From the NCBI RefSeq assembly GCF_000607165.1, contig NZ_JFZG01000025.1:62001-126000 (forward strand): DNA of 64,000 nucleotides, given 5' to 3'. The translations under genes were made by a program, and so were the position numbers. Positions 9,522 to 18,249 of this stretch are shown one piece after another; position 1 is the first letter of the stretch, and the number at the start of each line of letters is the position of its first letter. This DNA is from Ralstonia pickettii (GTDB lineage Bacteria; Pseudomonadota; Gammaproteobacteria; Burkholderiales; Burkholderiaceae). A model generated the notes under the pieces. That model was not told the DNA's origin and made no database searches. It saw only the letters and a list, made by a program, of their open reading frames with translations.

Positions 9522-10081
9522 CAGCGTTGGACGAGCGCCAGTTGTGCCATCACCGCAATGCGCCGAATGCTGTCGGTCAGGTGCGTGCACGACAGCGTTG
9601 CGCCGCTGATGTTGTTGATGTCGTCGCCCACACGCAGCGGCGATTTGGCGGACTTGCCGAGAAACTGGGTCCGCCACGGCTTGTTGCGGACTTCGTACCC
9701 GTGGCTTTCGCGGTAGGTGAGGATTTCAACGCCGCTGATCTCGCCGGCTGTGTTCAGGGCCACGGCGTAATTGATGAGCTCGAATTTACCGATGACGGCG
9801 TCGGTCACGAAGTAGCCGAGCGTCTTATCTCCTTGTTTGGCTTGCCATGCGCGCCACGCACCCGGCTTGGCCGGGCCGCCCGCACGTTCGGCCAACTGCC
9901 TGAGTTGGTCGGCTGAGAGCGTGAGCGGTACCGGTTCAAAGCCCGTTGCGTCGGGAAACATTGCTTTCTGGGCCTCGGCAGCGGACAGGTAATCCGCCGC
10001 AAACGCCTTAGTGACAACGATGCCCGGCGCCCCCACGGCGGCGGCACAGACAAGAACAATGGGCACTGGCTGGTAACGCAT
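9521..10081 (-). CDS. FMN-binding domain protein, likely periplasmic
   Basis: A 186-residue protein with a Sec signal (about residues 1-28) and a C-terminal FMN_bind domain. The flavinylation site is the Thr in SGATLSCTHLTDSIR near the C-terminus, matching the SGAT(x)T/S pattern modified by ApbE. The AAGGAGG box five to seven bases before the ATG at 10081 is the best Shine-Dalgarno in this cluster and fixes the start. Such proteins carry covalent FMN and shuttle electrons in the envelope. The adjacent apbE overlaps it. Confidence 0.9.
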   Translation of the reverse strand: MRYQPVPIVLVCAAAVGAPGIVVTKAFAADYLSAAEAQKAMFPDATGFEPVPLTLSADQLRQLAERAGGPAKPGAWRAWQAKQGDKTLGYFVTDAVIGKFELINYAVALNTAGEISGVEILTYRESHGYEVRNKPWRTQFLGKSAKSPLRVGDDINNISGATLSCTHLTDSIRRIAVMAQLALVQR

Positions 10082-10116
10082 GACTTGCACCTCCTTGGAT
10101 TTGCCGCTCCCGCAGC

Positions 10117-11493
10117 TTAGAACGACACGCCCAGGCCCAGATCCACACGCGAGAAATCGCGGTTCTGCTTGAAGCGCTGGTAGTCCACTTTGAAGACAAC
10201 GTTCGGGTTCAGATAGAAGTTCGCGCCGATGGTGTACACGGTGTCGGACAGCGAAGGCCAACCGGCGGGGAAGGTGAAGCCCGGTGCAAGACCTGCGTAC
10301 TTTTCACCCATGTTGTAGCGCTCGTAGCGGACGAACGGAGCGAAACGATAGTCGCCCTTTTGCCACATGTTGTACGCCGCTTGCATGAACCAGCCGTAGA
10401 ACGCCGAGGGCATCGGATTGGCTGCGCCCGGGTTGGCCTGATTGACTGTCTCGGTGTTGCTGAGCGTGCCGCGTGCGTACAGCGCTGACAGGTCCCACTT
10501 GCCGGGCGTCCAGCGAGCGTGCGCCTCATACAGCGTGGCGCGCTGCTCCGGTAGCGGTGCGTCGGTACTCGAGCGGCTGCTCTTGCCCGTAAAGATAGAG
10601 CCGCCGAGCGTAAGGCCGGAAATGCCCGTGTAGTTCAGCGCGACGTATTGCGACAGGTTCTTCGCACTGGCCAGCCCCAGCTCCTGGTGCGTCTGCTGCA
10701 GCGGACCGGCACCGTTGTTTTGCATCTCCAGGGCGGAGTTGAACAGCGGGTTTTCCGGGTTGAAATTCCACTTGGCGAGGTTCAGACCGGTGGTCAGGCC
10801 AACGTTCCAGTTCAGACCGAAATCGGTATCGCCATACAGCGAGAGACCGCCCTCGCGCCACGTGCTCGGAATGATCAGCGTCTCGACAAAGTTGCGATGA
10901 ACGCCGTAGTAGTTGGTCGGCTCGTGGTTGCGGTTGATAAAGCCGGTCGGGATCAGGAACAGGCCCGCATTCAGGCCGATCTTGTCGGTCAGCTTGTGAT
11001 CGATGTAGAACTGCTCGACCTCGAATTCTCCCGAGTCAGACGAGGAGGCGATGGCATGCTCGATCTCGAACTCGGAGTTGAAGCGCGTCTTGTCGTTGAA
11101 CTTGTAACCAATGCCGAACACTGCGCGCGCGAGGTCCATCTTGGTGTCTTCGGCGCGGCGCGTCGGGCGGCTGTAGTTGACTTCGCCGTAGCCCCACAGC
11201 GTGAGGTTGTCGAGCGGCGACGGCCGGCTCGAGGCGAGCTGTGCCGTCTGCACAGTCTGCTGCACGTCTTGCAGGGCAGCGCTTTGCTGTGCCTGTGCCT
11301 TCGCCTGCGTCTGCTGCTGGGTTGCGAGCGTCGCGTTCTGCGCCTTCACCTCCTTCAGCTCCGCCTTGAGCGCTTCAATCTGCGCGGCCATGGCGTCGAG
11401 TTTCTGTTCGAGTTGCGCGGTGGTGGCGGCATTGGCTGCGCCGGCCCCCATCACCGCAATAGCGGCGGCTACCGACAAGGCGGTTCGTTTCAT
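10117..11493 (-). CDS. Outer-membrane porin with N-terminal coiled coil
   Basis: A 458-residue protein. It has a Sec signal ending at ANA, then a coiled coil (about residues 26-85) with heptad-like LEQKLDAMAAQIEAL and a Gln-rich stretch. A beta-barrel follows, with alternating aromatic strands and a terminal Phe (LGVSF). This resembles OprP/OprO-like porins that are anchored by a coiled coil. It sits between the cytochrome c peroxidase gene and the FMN-binding gene on the same strand, so it may import the substrate, perhaps a metal chelate or organic acid. Specificity is unknown. Confidence 0.8.
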   Translation of the reverse strand: MKRTALSVAAAIAVMGAGAANAATTAQLEQKLDAMAAQIEALKAELKEVKAQNATLATQQQTQAKAQAQQSAALQDVQQTVQTAQLASSRPSPLDNLTLWGYGEVNYSRPTRRAEDTKMDLARAVFGIGYKFNDKTRFNSEFEIEHAIASSSDSGEFEVEQFYIDHKLTDKIGLNAGLFLIPTGFINRNHEPTNYYGVHRNFVETLIIPSTWREGGLSLYGDTDFGLNWNVGLTTGLNLAKWNFNPENPLFNSALEMQNNGAGPLQQTHQELGLASAKNLSQYVALNYTGISGLTLGGSIFTGKSSRSSTDAPLPEQRATLYEAHARWTPGKWDLSALYARGTLSNTETVNQANPGAANPMPSAFYGWFMQAAYNMWQKGDYRFAPFVRYERYNMGEKYAGLAPGFTFPAGWPSLSDTVYTIGANFYLNPNVVFKVDYQRFKQNRDFSRVDLGLGVSF

Positions 11494-11530
11494 GCTGTGA
11501 CGCTCCCTGGTCTTGGAATTTTGAATTGGC

Positions 11531-12943
11531 TTATTTGCGTGCTGCCGTCTTGCTCAGCGTGGCCCCGCTGGCAGAGACAGTCTGTATACGGGCGGCACCC
11601 ACGCTGGCTGCGGTAGAACCGCATTGCGCCGGTACGCGATAGGCCGACGGGTTGGCCGGATCGAATCCATCGGTGAGCGTGCACAGGAAGTGCACGAGAT
11701 CGCTCATTTCCTGGTTCGTCAGCGAAGGCGCGGTGCCTGGGTTGTATGGCACTTCGGCCACGTTCACATTGGCATCGAAGCCAACCGGCAAATCGTTGTA
11801 CGGCACATCGGGCGTGCCATCGGCCTTGACGTACCAGCGGCCCGGGTCGGTATCTCGCGTGATGTACCACGCCACCACCTGATCAAGTGTCTGGAACACG
11901 CCGTTGTGGAAATACGGTGACGTAAGCGCGATGTTGCGTAGCGTCGGCACTTTGAACTTGCCGCACGTCGAGCCACCCACGCGAAAGTCCGTACGCAGCG
12001 GTCCGCAAATGCCGAGGTCGTAGTAGCTGTAGTTTGGACTGCCTAGCGCCAGGCCGTTCTTCGGCACGTACGGCAGCGTGGTGCCTTCCTGATTGGCGGT
12101 GATGCTCCAGTTGCGTGGAATACCGACGTTGTCGTACGTGAAATCGGTAAACAACGCCGGCGTGCTGCCCTTGCCTGTCGAGATATGGCAAGCGTTGCAG
12201 TTACCCTTGGTCGGGTTGTTGAACAGCAGCAAACCGCGCGTCTCGGCATCCGTCAGCGTTGTCTTGCCGGCGAGGTAGGCGTCGAATTTGCTGTCGAAAG
12301 TGTGGAAGCTCGGGTCTTCGGATTGGAAGGCCGCCAGCGCGCGGCCGATGCTTTGCATGGCCGCCGCACTGTCCTGGATGCCGGTTTTGGTGAACACCGC
12401 CGTGAACTGGTCGAGATACGGGCGCGTCAGCAACGTCTTGAACACGTCATCTGCCGAGGCGTTGGCCATCTCGAATTCATTGGTAAACGGCTGCTGCGCC
12501 TGATCCGCCAAGGATGCCGAACGGCCATCGCGGAAAAAACCGCCGGAAGCCTTGCCAGCACTGTCGATTTTGAAGTTCGGCGTGAACGAAGCGTAATTTA
12601 GCGACGGCGTGTTTCGCAGGCCGGGCAAATCGGAATTCGGCCCCCCAATCGATACAGACAGATTGTTCGGATCCGTGAAAGCGCGCGATGGGTCGTGGCA
12701 TGACGCGCAGGACTGCTTGCCCGAGGCGGAGAGCGTCTGGTCAAAGAAGATTTGCTTGCCGACCTGTGCCATCGCCGACAGCGTGTCAGTCGATATCGAA
12801 GCCGTCGACGTCGTATTGCCGCCGCCATCCCCGCCGCCGCATGCGCTCAGCAATGTCGCCGCAAGCAGCCAAGCCGCGCCCGATCCCACCCGCGTCACCT
12901 TGCTGGCGCCACGGGTTCCTCCTCCACGTTGTCTTTCTTTCAT
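11531..12943 (-). CDS. Di-heme cytochrome c peroxidase/MauG-family lipoprotein
   Basis: A 470-residue protein with a lipobox (LLSACGGG, Cys about 35), so it is probably a periplasm-facing lipoprotein. Two c-type haem motifs are present: CASCH (about 79-83) and CNACH (about 249-253). NTPSLNYA, FFRDGRSASLADQA and KVPTLRNIALTSPYFHNG are typical of the CCP/MauG family, which either reduces H2O2 or oxidises protein side chains. First gene of the leftward cluster. The Ala/Ser-rich tail after about residue 440 is longer than in classical peroxidases. Confidence 0.88.
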   Translation of the reverse strand: MKERQRGGGTRGASKVTRVGSGAAWLLAATLLSACGGGDGGGNTTSTASISTDTLSAMAQVGKQIFFDQTLSASGKQSCASCHDPSRAFTDPNNLSVSIGGPNSDLPGLRNTPSLNYASFTPNFKIDSAGKASGGFFRDGRSASLADQAQQPFTNEFEMANASADDVFKTLLTRPYLDQFTAVFTKTGIQDSAAAMQSIGRALAAFQSEDPSFHTFDSKFDAYLAGKTTLTDAETRGLLLFNNPTKGNCNACHISTGKGSTPALFTDFTYDNVGIPRNWSITANQEGTTLPYVPKNGLALGSPNYSYYDLGICGPLRTDFRVGGSTCGKFKVPTLRNIALTSPYFHNGVFQTLDQVVAWYITRDTDPGRWYVKADGTPDVPYNDLPVGFDANVNVAEVPYNPGTAPSLTNQEMSDLVHFLCTLTDGFDPANPSAYRVPAQCGSTAASVGAARIQTVSASGATLSKTAARK

Positions 12944-12984
12944 TTCCCTGGCGCGGTGGGCTCTCGGGCCCGCTCAAGCGACTC

Positions 12985-13005
12985 GATTAATGGTAATAGG
13001 AACAA
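12985..13005. promoter_or_regulatory. Possible Fur-box-like AT-rich site
   Basis: An AT-rich stretch in otherwise GC-rich DNA, about 42 bp upstream of the peroxidase gene. It contains TAATGGTAAT, resembling Fur-box hexamer arrays, but the match to the 19-bp consensus is imperfect. If real, the downstream electron-transfer and porin genes would be iron-regulated. Weak evidence. Confidence 0.25.
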
Positions 13006-13529
13006 TTCGCGTTCGCATTCTAAGCGAATCGTCAGGGGAAATCACGCGTTTTGTGACGGGCGGCGCCCGGCATTGATGAATGCCAAGGTCGGCGTTGCCA
13101 ATCCGTTGTCGCCGACCGGTGTAAGGTCGTGGCATCGGGCCAATTCCCTCGGGCGCTGGGCTTGTGCCGGTTGGTAGTGCGAACGCTTAAGTGACTGGAA
13201 TGTTGGGTTTACATTCGAAGGTGCGTGCGTCGCAACTCTGAGAGTTCCAAATTGAGTGACCAAAGTTCCAGATTCAATGAGTCTCGACAGTGGACGACGG
13301 CGTCGATGGACGACACCACCCACGACGACAGGGGAATAGTTTTGCGGAAGGAGCACGGTCGACCCATATCTCAGCCATGTGGACACCCCTTTCAGAAACC
13401 AACCTGCCGCCCAGTTTCGTACGGGAAGCTAGAGCGACCGACCATCAAGATAAATCGCGAGCGTCGTTAGATTTTCTTGAGTCGGACAGCTCATGCACGT
13501 CAGGACGTATTGTGTCGCTCGGCTACCAA
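13006..13529. other. Gene-free region between peroxidase and integrase
   Basis: No gene is recognised. A pair of imperfect direct repeats, AGTTCCAAATTGAGTGA (13243-13259) and AGTTCCAGATTCAATGA (13264-13280), match at 14 of 17 positions and lie 21 bp apart, two helical turns. This could be an arm-type or regulator-binding site for the adjacent recombinase. Otherwise nothing is seen. Confidence 0.4.
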
Positions 13530-13561
13530 GCTATTGCGATAACTATTCTTATCGCAATAGC
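13530..13561. repeat. 13-bp inverted repeat with 6-bp spacer, putative recombinase core site
   Basis: Perfect arms GCTATTGCGATAA (13530-13542) and TTATCGCAATAGC (13549-13561) flank the spacer CTATTC. This geometry, with a 6-bp central region and inner ATAA/TTAT, is that of tyrosine recombinase core sites such as dif (11-6-11). It ends 26 bp before the start of a tyrosine recombinase gene. It could be the recombination core, an operator for that gene, or both. Confidence 0.55.
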
Positions 13562-13587
13562 GACATGGTGGCGCTAAACTGCTTTCC

Positions 13588-15288
13588 ATGAAAACGCGTC
13601 TGCTCCCCGTCGATCTCTCCGTCGGCACCCCGTCTGATTTGCCCGATGCCGTCGAACTGGCGGCGCTGCGCGCCTGGCATGCCGGCTTGTCGACCCGTGA
13701 GGCCGTCGAGCGCTACCTGGGCGAAAGCCTGACGCCTGGACAGTCTTCGCGCGGCGTGCTTGGCCGCATCCGGCGCCAGCTCGCGGCGTTTGCGCGGCGG
13801 CGGCAGCGCGAAGATCTGGCGATGCTGTTCGAGATACAAGCGGCCGAGCGCGCAAGACAGGGGAGGGCGGCTAACCAGGCGATCGAACTGCTCCGCACGC
13901 TGCCGCTACCAGCCCCGCTTATCAGCGATGACGTGGAGTTGTGGCTGGACGCACGCGCCGTCGCCGCACTGCGTGCCGCGGGTATCGACACCTTGGCCGA
14001 CCTGACCGTGCGCGTGCCGCGCAGACGCCGGTGGTGGGCCGTCATCCCGGGGTTAGGGAAGGCCAGCGCGCGGCGCATCGAGGCGTTCTTTGCGGAACAC
14101 CCGCGTTTGACCGAGCGTGCCCGGGCATTGATCGCCGAACAGGTCCGCGGCGTGGTGATGCCGTGGGAGCAGTTGCGCCTGCCAGCCGAGGTCGACGGCT
14201 CGCAGGGGCAATTCCGCGCGCCGCGCGAGACCTGTGTGCTCACCGCTGACAACGACTACGAGGCCGTGCAGGCGTGGCTTTCCCTGCACGAATCGCCCGC
14301 CACCCAACGGTCCTACCGCAAAGAGGCAGAGCGCCTGATCTTGTGGGCGATCGTTGAACGCGACCGGCCGTTGTCGTCGCTCACCACCGAGGATGCGATT
14401 GCTTACCGGGGTTTCTTGCGCCGGCCGACACCGCGGGAACGCTGGGTTGGGCCGGCACGCCCACGCACGTCTGTCGAATGGCGGCCGTTCACCGATGGGC
14501 TGTCGGCGCGCTCGATCGCCTACGCGTTGTCCGTGTTGGGGGCTATGTTCCGTTGGTTAATTCAGCAGCGCTACGTGCTGGCCAACCCGTTCGCGGGTGT
14601 CAAGGTACGAGGCACCGGGCGGACCGCCGCTGTCGATGCCTCTCGCGCATTTACCGATGGCGAATGGTCGCTGGTGCGTACGATTGCGGACGGTTTGGAG
14701 TGGTCCTACGGCTGGGAAGCACCCGCCGCGCAGCGGTTGCGCTTTGTATTGGATTTCGGCTATAGCTGCGGTTTGCGTGCGAACGAGCTCGTTTCAGCGA
14801 AGCTTGGTGATATCGAAACAGATAGGCAGGCCGACCATTGGATCCATTTGGTGGGGAAGGGCGGTCGCGTCGGTAAGGTTGCGCTGCCGTCGCTGGCGCG
14901 AGCAGCGCTGGATCGCTATCTGGTAGAGCGTGGATTGCCAGTGACGCCGACGCGTTGGGATCCGCGAATCTCACTGATCGGCACGCTAGGGCTGGCCCCC
15001 AACGGCGGGGTGACCGGGACGCGCCTGTGGAACGTGGCCAAACGGTTCTTCCTAACGGCGGCCAACGTGATTGAAGGCGATCACCCTGTGCTGGCTGAGA
15101 AGCTACGAAAGGCCAGTCCACATTGGATGCGGCATACGCACGCCACCCATGCCCTGGAGCGCGGCGCAGAGCTGACTACCGTGCGGGACAACCTGCGGCA
15201 CGCGTCCATCTCGACGACATCGATCTATCTGCACGGTGATGACGTGAAGCGGGCTAGGCAGATCAATGCGGCTTTTGCAGCGGATTGA
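13588..15288 (+). CDS. Tyrosine-type site-specific recombinase (integrase)
   Basis: A 566-residue integrase. The first ~200 residues form an extra N-terminal region with a helix-hairpin-helix-like segment (VIPGLGKASARRIEAF), as in the Phage-integr_3/DUF3701 integrases common in Burkholderiales. A SAM-like core-binding domain follows (about 225-320). The catalytic domain shows Arg in YSCGLRANEL, Lys in HLVGKGGR, HWMRHTHAT (HxxR), LRHAS and the nucleophile in SIYLHGD, so the catalytic set appears complete. It probably mobilises or resolves the adjacent island. Convergent with ptuB, 34 bp away. Confidence 0.92.
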   Translation: MKTRLLPVDLSVGTPSDLPDAVELAALRAWHAGLSTREAVERYLGESLTPGQSSRGVLGRIRRQLAAFARRRQREDLAMLFEIQAAERARQGRAANQAIELLRTLPLPAPLISDDVELWLDARAVAALRAAGIDTLADLTVRVPRRRRWWAVIPGLGKASARRIEAFFAEHPRLTERARALIAEQVRGVVMPWEQLRLPAEVDGSQGQFRAPRETCVLTADNDYEAVQAWLSLHESPATQRSYRKEAERLILWAIVERDRPLSSLTTEDAIAYRGFLRRPTPRERWVGPARPRTSVEWRPFTDGLSARSIAYALSVLGAMFRWLIQQRYVLANPFAGVKVRGTGRTAAVDASRAFTDGEWSLVRTIADGLEWSYGWEAPAAQRLRFVLDFGYSCGLRANELVSAKLGDIETDRQADHWIHLVGKGGRVGKVALPSLARAALDRYLVERGLPVTPTRWDPRISLIGTLGLAPNGGVTGTRLWNVAKRFFLTAANVIEGDHPVLAEKLRKASPHWMRHTHATHALERGAELTTVRDNLRHASISTTSIYLHGDDVKRARQINAAFAAD

Positions 15289-15322
15289 TCGGGCGCCAGC
15301 AAACAGCCGACCGCCATCGCTC

Positions 15323-16171
15323 TCATGCGGCGTCGACCCAAGCCGCAAGATTGGGATGGTCTGCCATAGACTTCATCAGGACGGCGATCCAATGGTTCCT
15401 GCCGTAGACCGTAGCCCGGTCTACCGCGCAGCCTTCCAGAAAGGACTGAATGTTCGGGCCACCAGTATCGCGATACTGCCGGCAGTCCGCCAGAATCTCG
15501 GCGACTTCGTCATTACCCTGCTCGTCATATCGATCGATCAGCTTGAGACGTCGAAAATGAGAGTCGATGAGCCCCCAAAGTTCGTCGGAGACCCCATTGG
15601 GTCTCTCCAAGGAAAAGGTCGCACCTACGCCCGCGAGAGCGGCGTTTTCATGCAGCGTCACCTTGACAAACTGCAGGTCAGGGACCTCGTCAATGTAAGC
15701 ATGCAAGAACAGGCGACCTCCCGCAGCCGAAAGCCAGTCGTCGTCCTTCGTGGAGTTGCACGTCGAGCAGCACGGGACCAAGTTCAGCGGATGTACCGCG
15801 AATTCTGGGAACCTGACTGCGGGCATATAGTGATCGAACGTACGAGGTAGTGTCGTTCCACACATCGGGCAATACTTCAGCAACCGTTTGGGTTGCACAT
15901 CCTGGATTGCGCGTTTGAGTCGCGCTAACGGTTGCGTGGAGCCGTTGTAGCAGGATCGCAGGGTATCGCTGAGTAGAAGGGCCTGAGCGTGACTCTGGAG
16001 GCTGGCCAATGAATTGTTGTTGACGGCGGCAGCGTGGGCCTCATACCGCTCTTCGATCAGATCATGAGCGACGGTAAGCGATGCACGCGTGGCTCTATGC
16101 TTTTTGTCTCGGATAGCAACATACCAGTCAAGGTAGGTTGGATCGTCTGGCAGGGCGGTCAGGCTTCTCAC
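15323..16171 (-). CDS. ptuB: PtuB-like HNH endonuclease (Septu-type defence)
   Basis: A 282-residue HNH nuclease. A zinc-binding CPMCG (101-105) and a second knuckle CCSTC (134-138) frame the ββα-metal core: DHYMP with catalytic His about 114, then Asn130 in NLVPCCSTCNSTK. The long helical N-terminus (1-95) and C-terminal part (150-282) lack other recognisable domains. The start is GTG at 16171, overlapping the ATPase stop by four bases (GTGA), so the two proteins are made together. In Septu systems PtuB is the nuclease controlled by the PtuA ATPase. Septu assignment rests on this pair and order. Confidence 0.75.
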   Translation of the reverse strand: MRSLTALPDDPTYLDWYVAIRDKKHRATRASLTVAHDLIEERYEAHAAAVNNNSLASLQSHAQALLLSDTLRSCYNGSTQPLARLKRAIQDVQPKRLLKYCPMCGTTLPRTFDHYMPAVRFPEFAVHPLNLVPCCSTCNSTKDDDWLSAAGGRLFLHAYIDEVPDLQFVKVTLHENAALAGVGATFSLERPNGVSDELWGLIDSHFRRLKLIDRYDEQGNDEVAEILADCRQYRDTGGPNIQSFLEGCAVDRATVYGRNHWIAVLMKSMADHPNLAAWVDAA

Positions 16172-17673
16172 TTGGTCCTGTCCCCCTTCTTACCGTACTG
16201 CGCCAGGAGATAGGCTTGGGCATTTAGGCTCAGACCGCGCTCGAAGCGGGCCATCACCGCCGCGCTCGTTTCGGCATGTGCGAGTTGCTTGAGGGTTCGG
16301 CGGTAGACGCTCTCGACTTCGATGGTCTCGAACACATGCTTGGTCAGTTCCGTGACGCTTTCACCGAAGCTTTCGAGCGCTAAAGGATTGGCCACGGTCA
16401 CGTTTTGTTCGCGCTCGAACACCAGAACTCGCTTCGCAGGAATTTCCTGAATCACAACGGGCGAGTGGGTCGCAACCACCGCGTAGGAATCGAACTCCTC
16501 CAGAATTTTCGACAGCACCAAAAACAGGCTGGCCACGGCGTTCGGGTGCAGGTGGGTTTCCGGCTCGTCGAATAGAACCATCGAGTTTGGCTGAATCCAT
16601 GCGAGCAGGGCTGTAACGAAGTGAGCCAAAATAGATTGCCCGGAGCTCAAAAGGGACAACGCCCCGTCCTCAGTGGCGCTACTACTAATCTCGGCTTTCA
16701 GACTTTCCGTCAATTGATCACCAAGGTTCCCCAAGATAATCTGCATGTAGCTGGCCCAGTCGGCTTCGCCGTCGCGATCGCGGATGCGCTTCTGGTTCCC
16801 ACGGTACGCTTCGATAAGGGACGCACGGGATAGACCGCCCTTGTCGTTCCGGATGCCGCAATAAACGTAGCTGCTAGAGTTGTCGGGTGGCGGACGCTTA
16901 AAGCGATCAAACGCACTATATGAGATGGCGATAATGCGTGTGAACAGCGGGCGGCCGCCGGGAAAGCGTTGCTCGCGCTCAGCCAGTTTCTCCGCCGAGG
17001 TTCGCGAGATTTGAGCGAGATCGGCGCCCAAGCTGGCAAGAAATCGGGTCTTGCCCACGGCATTACGGCCAATGATTCCGACGATGCGGCCAGGGACGGG
17101 ATCCCCAGGGTTGAAGGCGAATGCAGCTTCAACTTCGGCGTCAGCACCCTCGATCATCCCGAGATACGTGAAAGCAGGGTTTTCATTGATCGGCTCGCCA
17201 GCGGCCCAACTCGCACCGAATCTGCGGGCACGGTGCGCGCCGTTCTCCCGCATCATGGCGTTGCGGAAGGCCGTACTTGGTTCGAAGTCAGTAGCGAATG
17301 TTGGCCGCCAAGCAATGTCACTCAGGGAATCGAGTATGTCTCCTGTCTCGCTGCCGAAGAGCGCGTGAAGGTTCTTGTAGTAGTCCTCTTCTTGGCCTAG
17401 CGACACGAACTCCTTACCCAACTCTGAGAATGCTTCCGGCAATTTGGTGGTCTTTGCAACCTCAATGGGTTGACCATCAACATTCGTCCTCTGAAGAATT
17501 TTGACCGGACCAAGGCGCGTGGTGCTTCCTGCAGCATCGACATAACTCAAATAGAACTGTACTTTGTGACCATAGTCATCCCAATTATCTGCCGTTAAAA
17601 CGAAAGCTGGTCGTGGCGCTGAAGGGATGGACTGCCTCCGTTCACGAAGCAGAAAATTGAATTTTTCGGACAC
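16168..17673 (-). CDS. ptuA: PtuA-like AAA/ABC-type ATPase (Septu-type defence)
   Basis: A 501-residue ATPase. A region of unknown fold (1-195) precedes Walker A (GRNAVGKT, about 202-209). Then come an ABC signature-like LLSSGQS, Walker B in VLFDEPETHLHPN (about 365-377) and the switch His in VVATHSP. DEPETHLHPN is typical of OLD/PtuA-type ATPases; no TOPRIM domain follows. The start chosen is GTG at 17673, because AAGGAG lies six bases upstream. An open frame continues upstream through a hexanucleotide repeat, giving a poly-Arg extension that is probably untranslated. It overlaps ptuB by four bases. No reverse transcriptase is nearby, so this is not a PtuAB-type retron. Confidence 0.75.
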   Translation of the reverse strand: MSEKFNFLLRERRQSIPSAPRPAFVLTADNWDDYGHKVQFYLSYVDAAGSTTRLGPVKILQRTNVDGQPIEVAKTTKLPEAFSELGKEFVSLGQEEDYYKNLHALFGSETGDILDSLSDIAWRPTFATDFEPSTAFRNAMMRENGAHRARRFGASWAAGEPINENPAFTYLGMIEGADAEVEAAFAFNPGDPVPGRIVGIIGRNAVGKTRFLASLGADLAQISRTSAEKLAEREQRFPGGRPLFTRIIAISYSAFDRFKRPPPDNSSSYVYCGIRNDKGGLSRASLIEAYRGNQKRIRDRDGEADWASYMQIILGNLGDQLTESLKAEISSSATEDGALSLLSSGQSILAHFVTALLAWIQPNSMVLFDEPETHLHPNAVASLFLVLSKILEEFDSYAVVATHSPVVIQEIPAKRVLVFEREQNVTVANPLALESFGESVTELTKHVFETIEVESVYRRTLKQLAHAETSAAVMARFERGLSLNAQAYLLAQYGKKGDRTK

Positions 17674-17702
17674 CCCGTTCTCCTTGTATTGAATCAGAAT
17701 CA

Positions 17703-17756
<54 letters not shown>

Positions 17757-18249
17757 TAGCCAATACGCTCGAGGTGCGAGCGCAGCTTATTGCCGAGTCG
17801 CCCATGTGAAGCGGCCATTTTCCCGGCCGCCTCTGGTTTTCCCCTGACGCAGTCGCGCCCTCGCTTGACACTGCAGCGACACGTGTCCTTTTCGGCGTGC
17901 CGCAAGTAGTGGAACCGCAAATACCATCCACGGCATTTTATGGAAACATTTGAGGGGGCCGCTCCCCCAGAAAGGGGGGGCACCAGTTATCGTCCTATGA
18001 CACTGGTATAGACTCTTGCGAAAAATCAATATCAGCGGAGCTACGGCCTTGATATTGAAGAGGCTGCGGATTTTCGCGCCTGCAGATCGCTTTGAGGCTT
18101 TTGCTTCCATCCTCCGAGCGCAGGGACGCTGATGCGCATTGGTCGAGCGTGGCTTATGAGGCTGCGCGAGCTATTATTTGATCGCACCGGCAACCCTGTC
18201 CATCAGTTGCGCCGAATACAACTGCCGCCCATAAACGGAGGAGGCTGGC
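17757..18249. other. Divergent intergenic region of two putative defence units
   Basis: About 490 bp with no recognisable gene. It must contain the promoters of leftward ptuAB and the rightward ATPase gene. A strong hairpin GGGGG (17954-17958) / CCCCC (17964-17968) is followed by a run of Gs, and a smaller ACCAGT/ACTGGT pair lies around 17982-18007. The region from 17.79 to 18.11 kb has an open frame on the minus strand, but it lacks a recognisable family and reads like non-coding or transposon-end sequence. Confidence 0.5.

Noticed and set aside
8592-9716. 374-codon plus-strand frame opposite apbE
   Set aside because: It is Arg/Cys-rich and antisense to ApbE and FMN-protein motifs that clearly read on the minus strand.
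17941-18010. Possible Tn3-type transposon end (G-run start)
   Set aside because: The GGGGG run superficially resembles Tn3-family ends, but no matching second end, target duplication or transposase is visible.
17757-18249. Retron msr/msd-like RNA associated with ptuAB
   Set aside because: Some retrons carry PtuAB-type effectors, and a GGGGG/CCCCC hairpin is present here, but no reverse transcriptase gene exists anywhere nearby.
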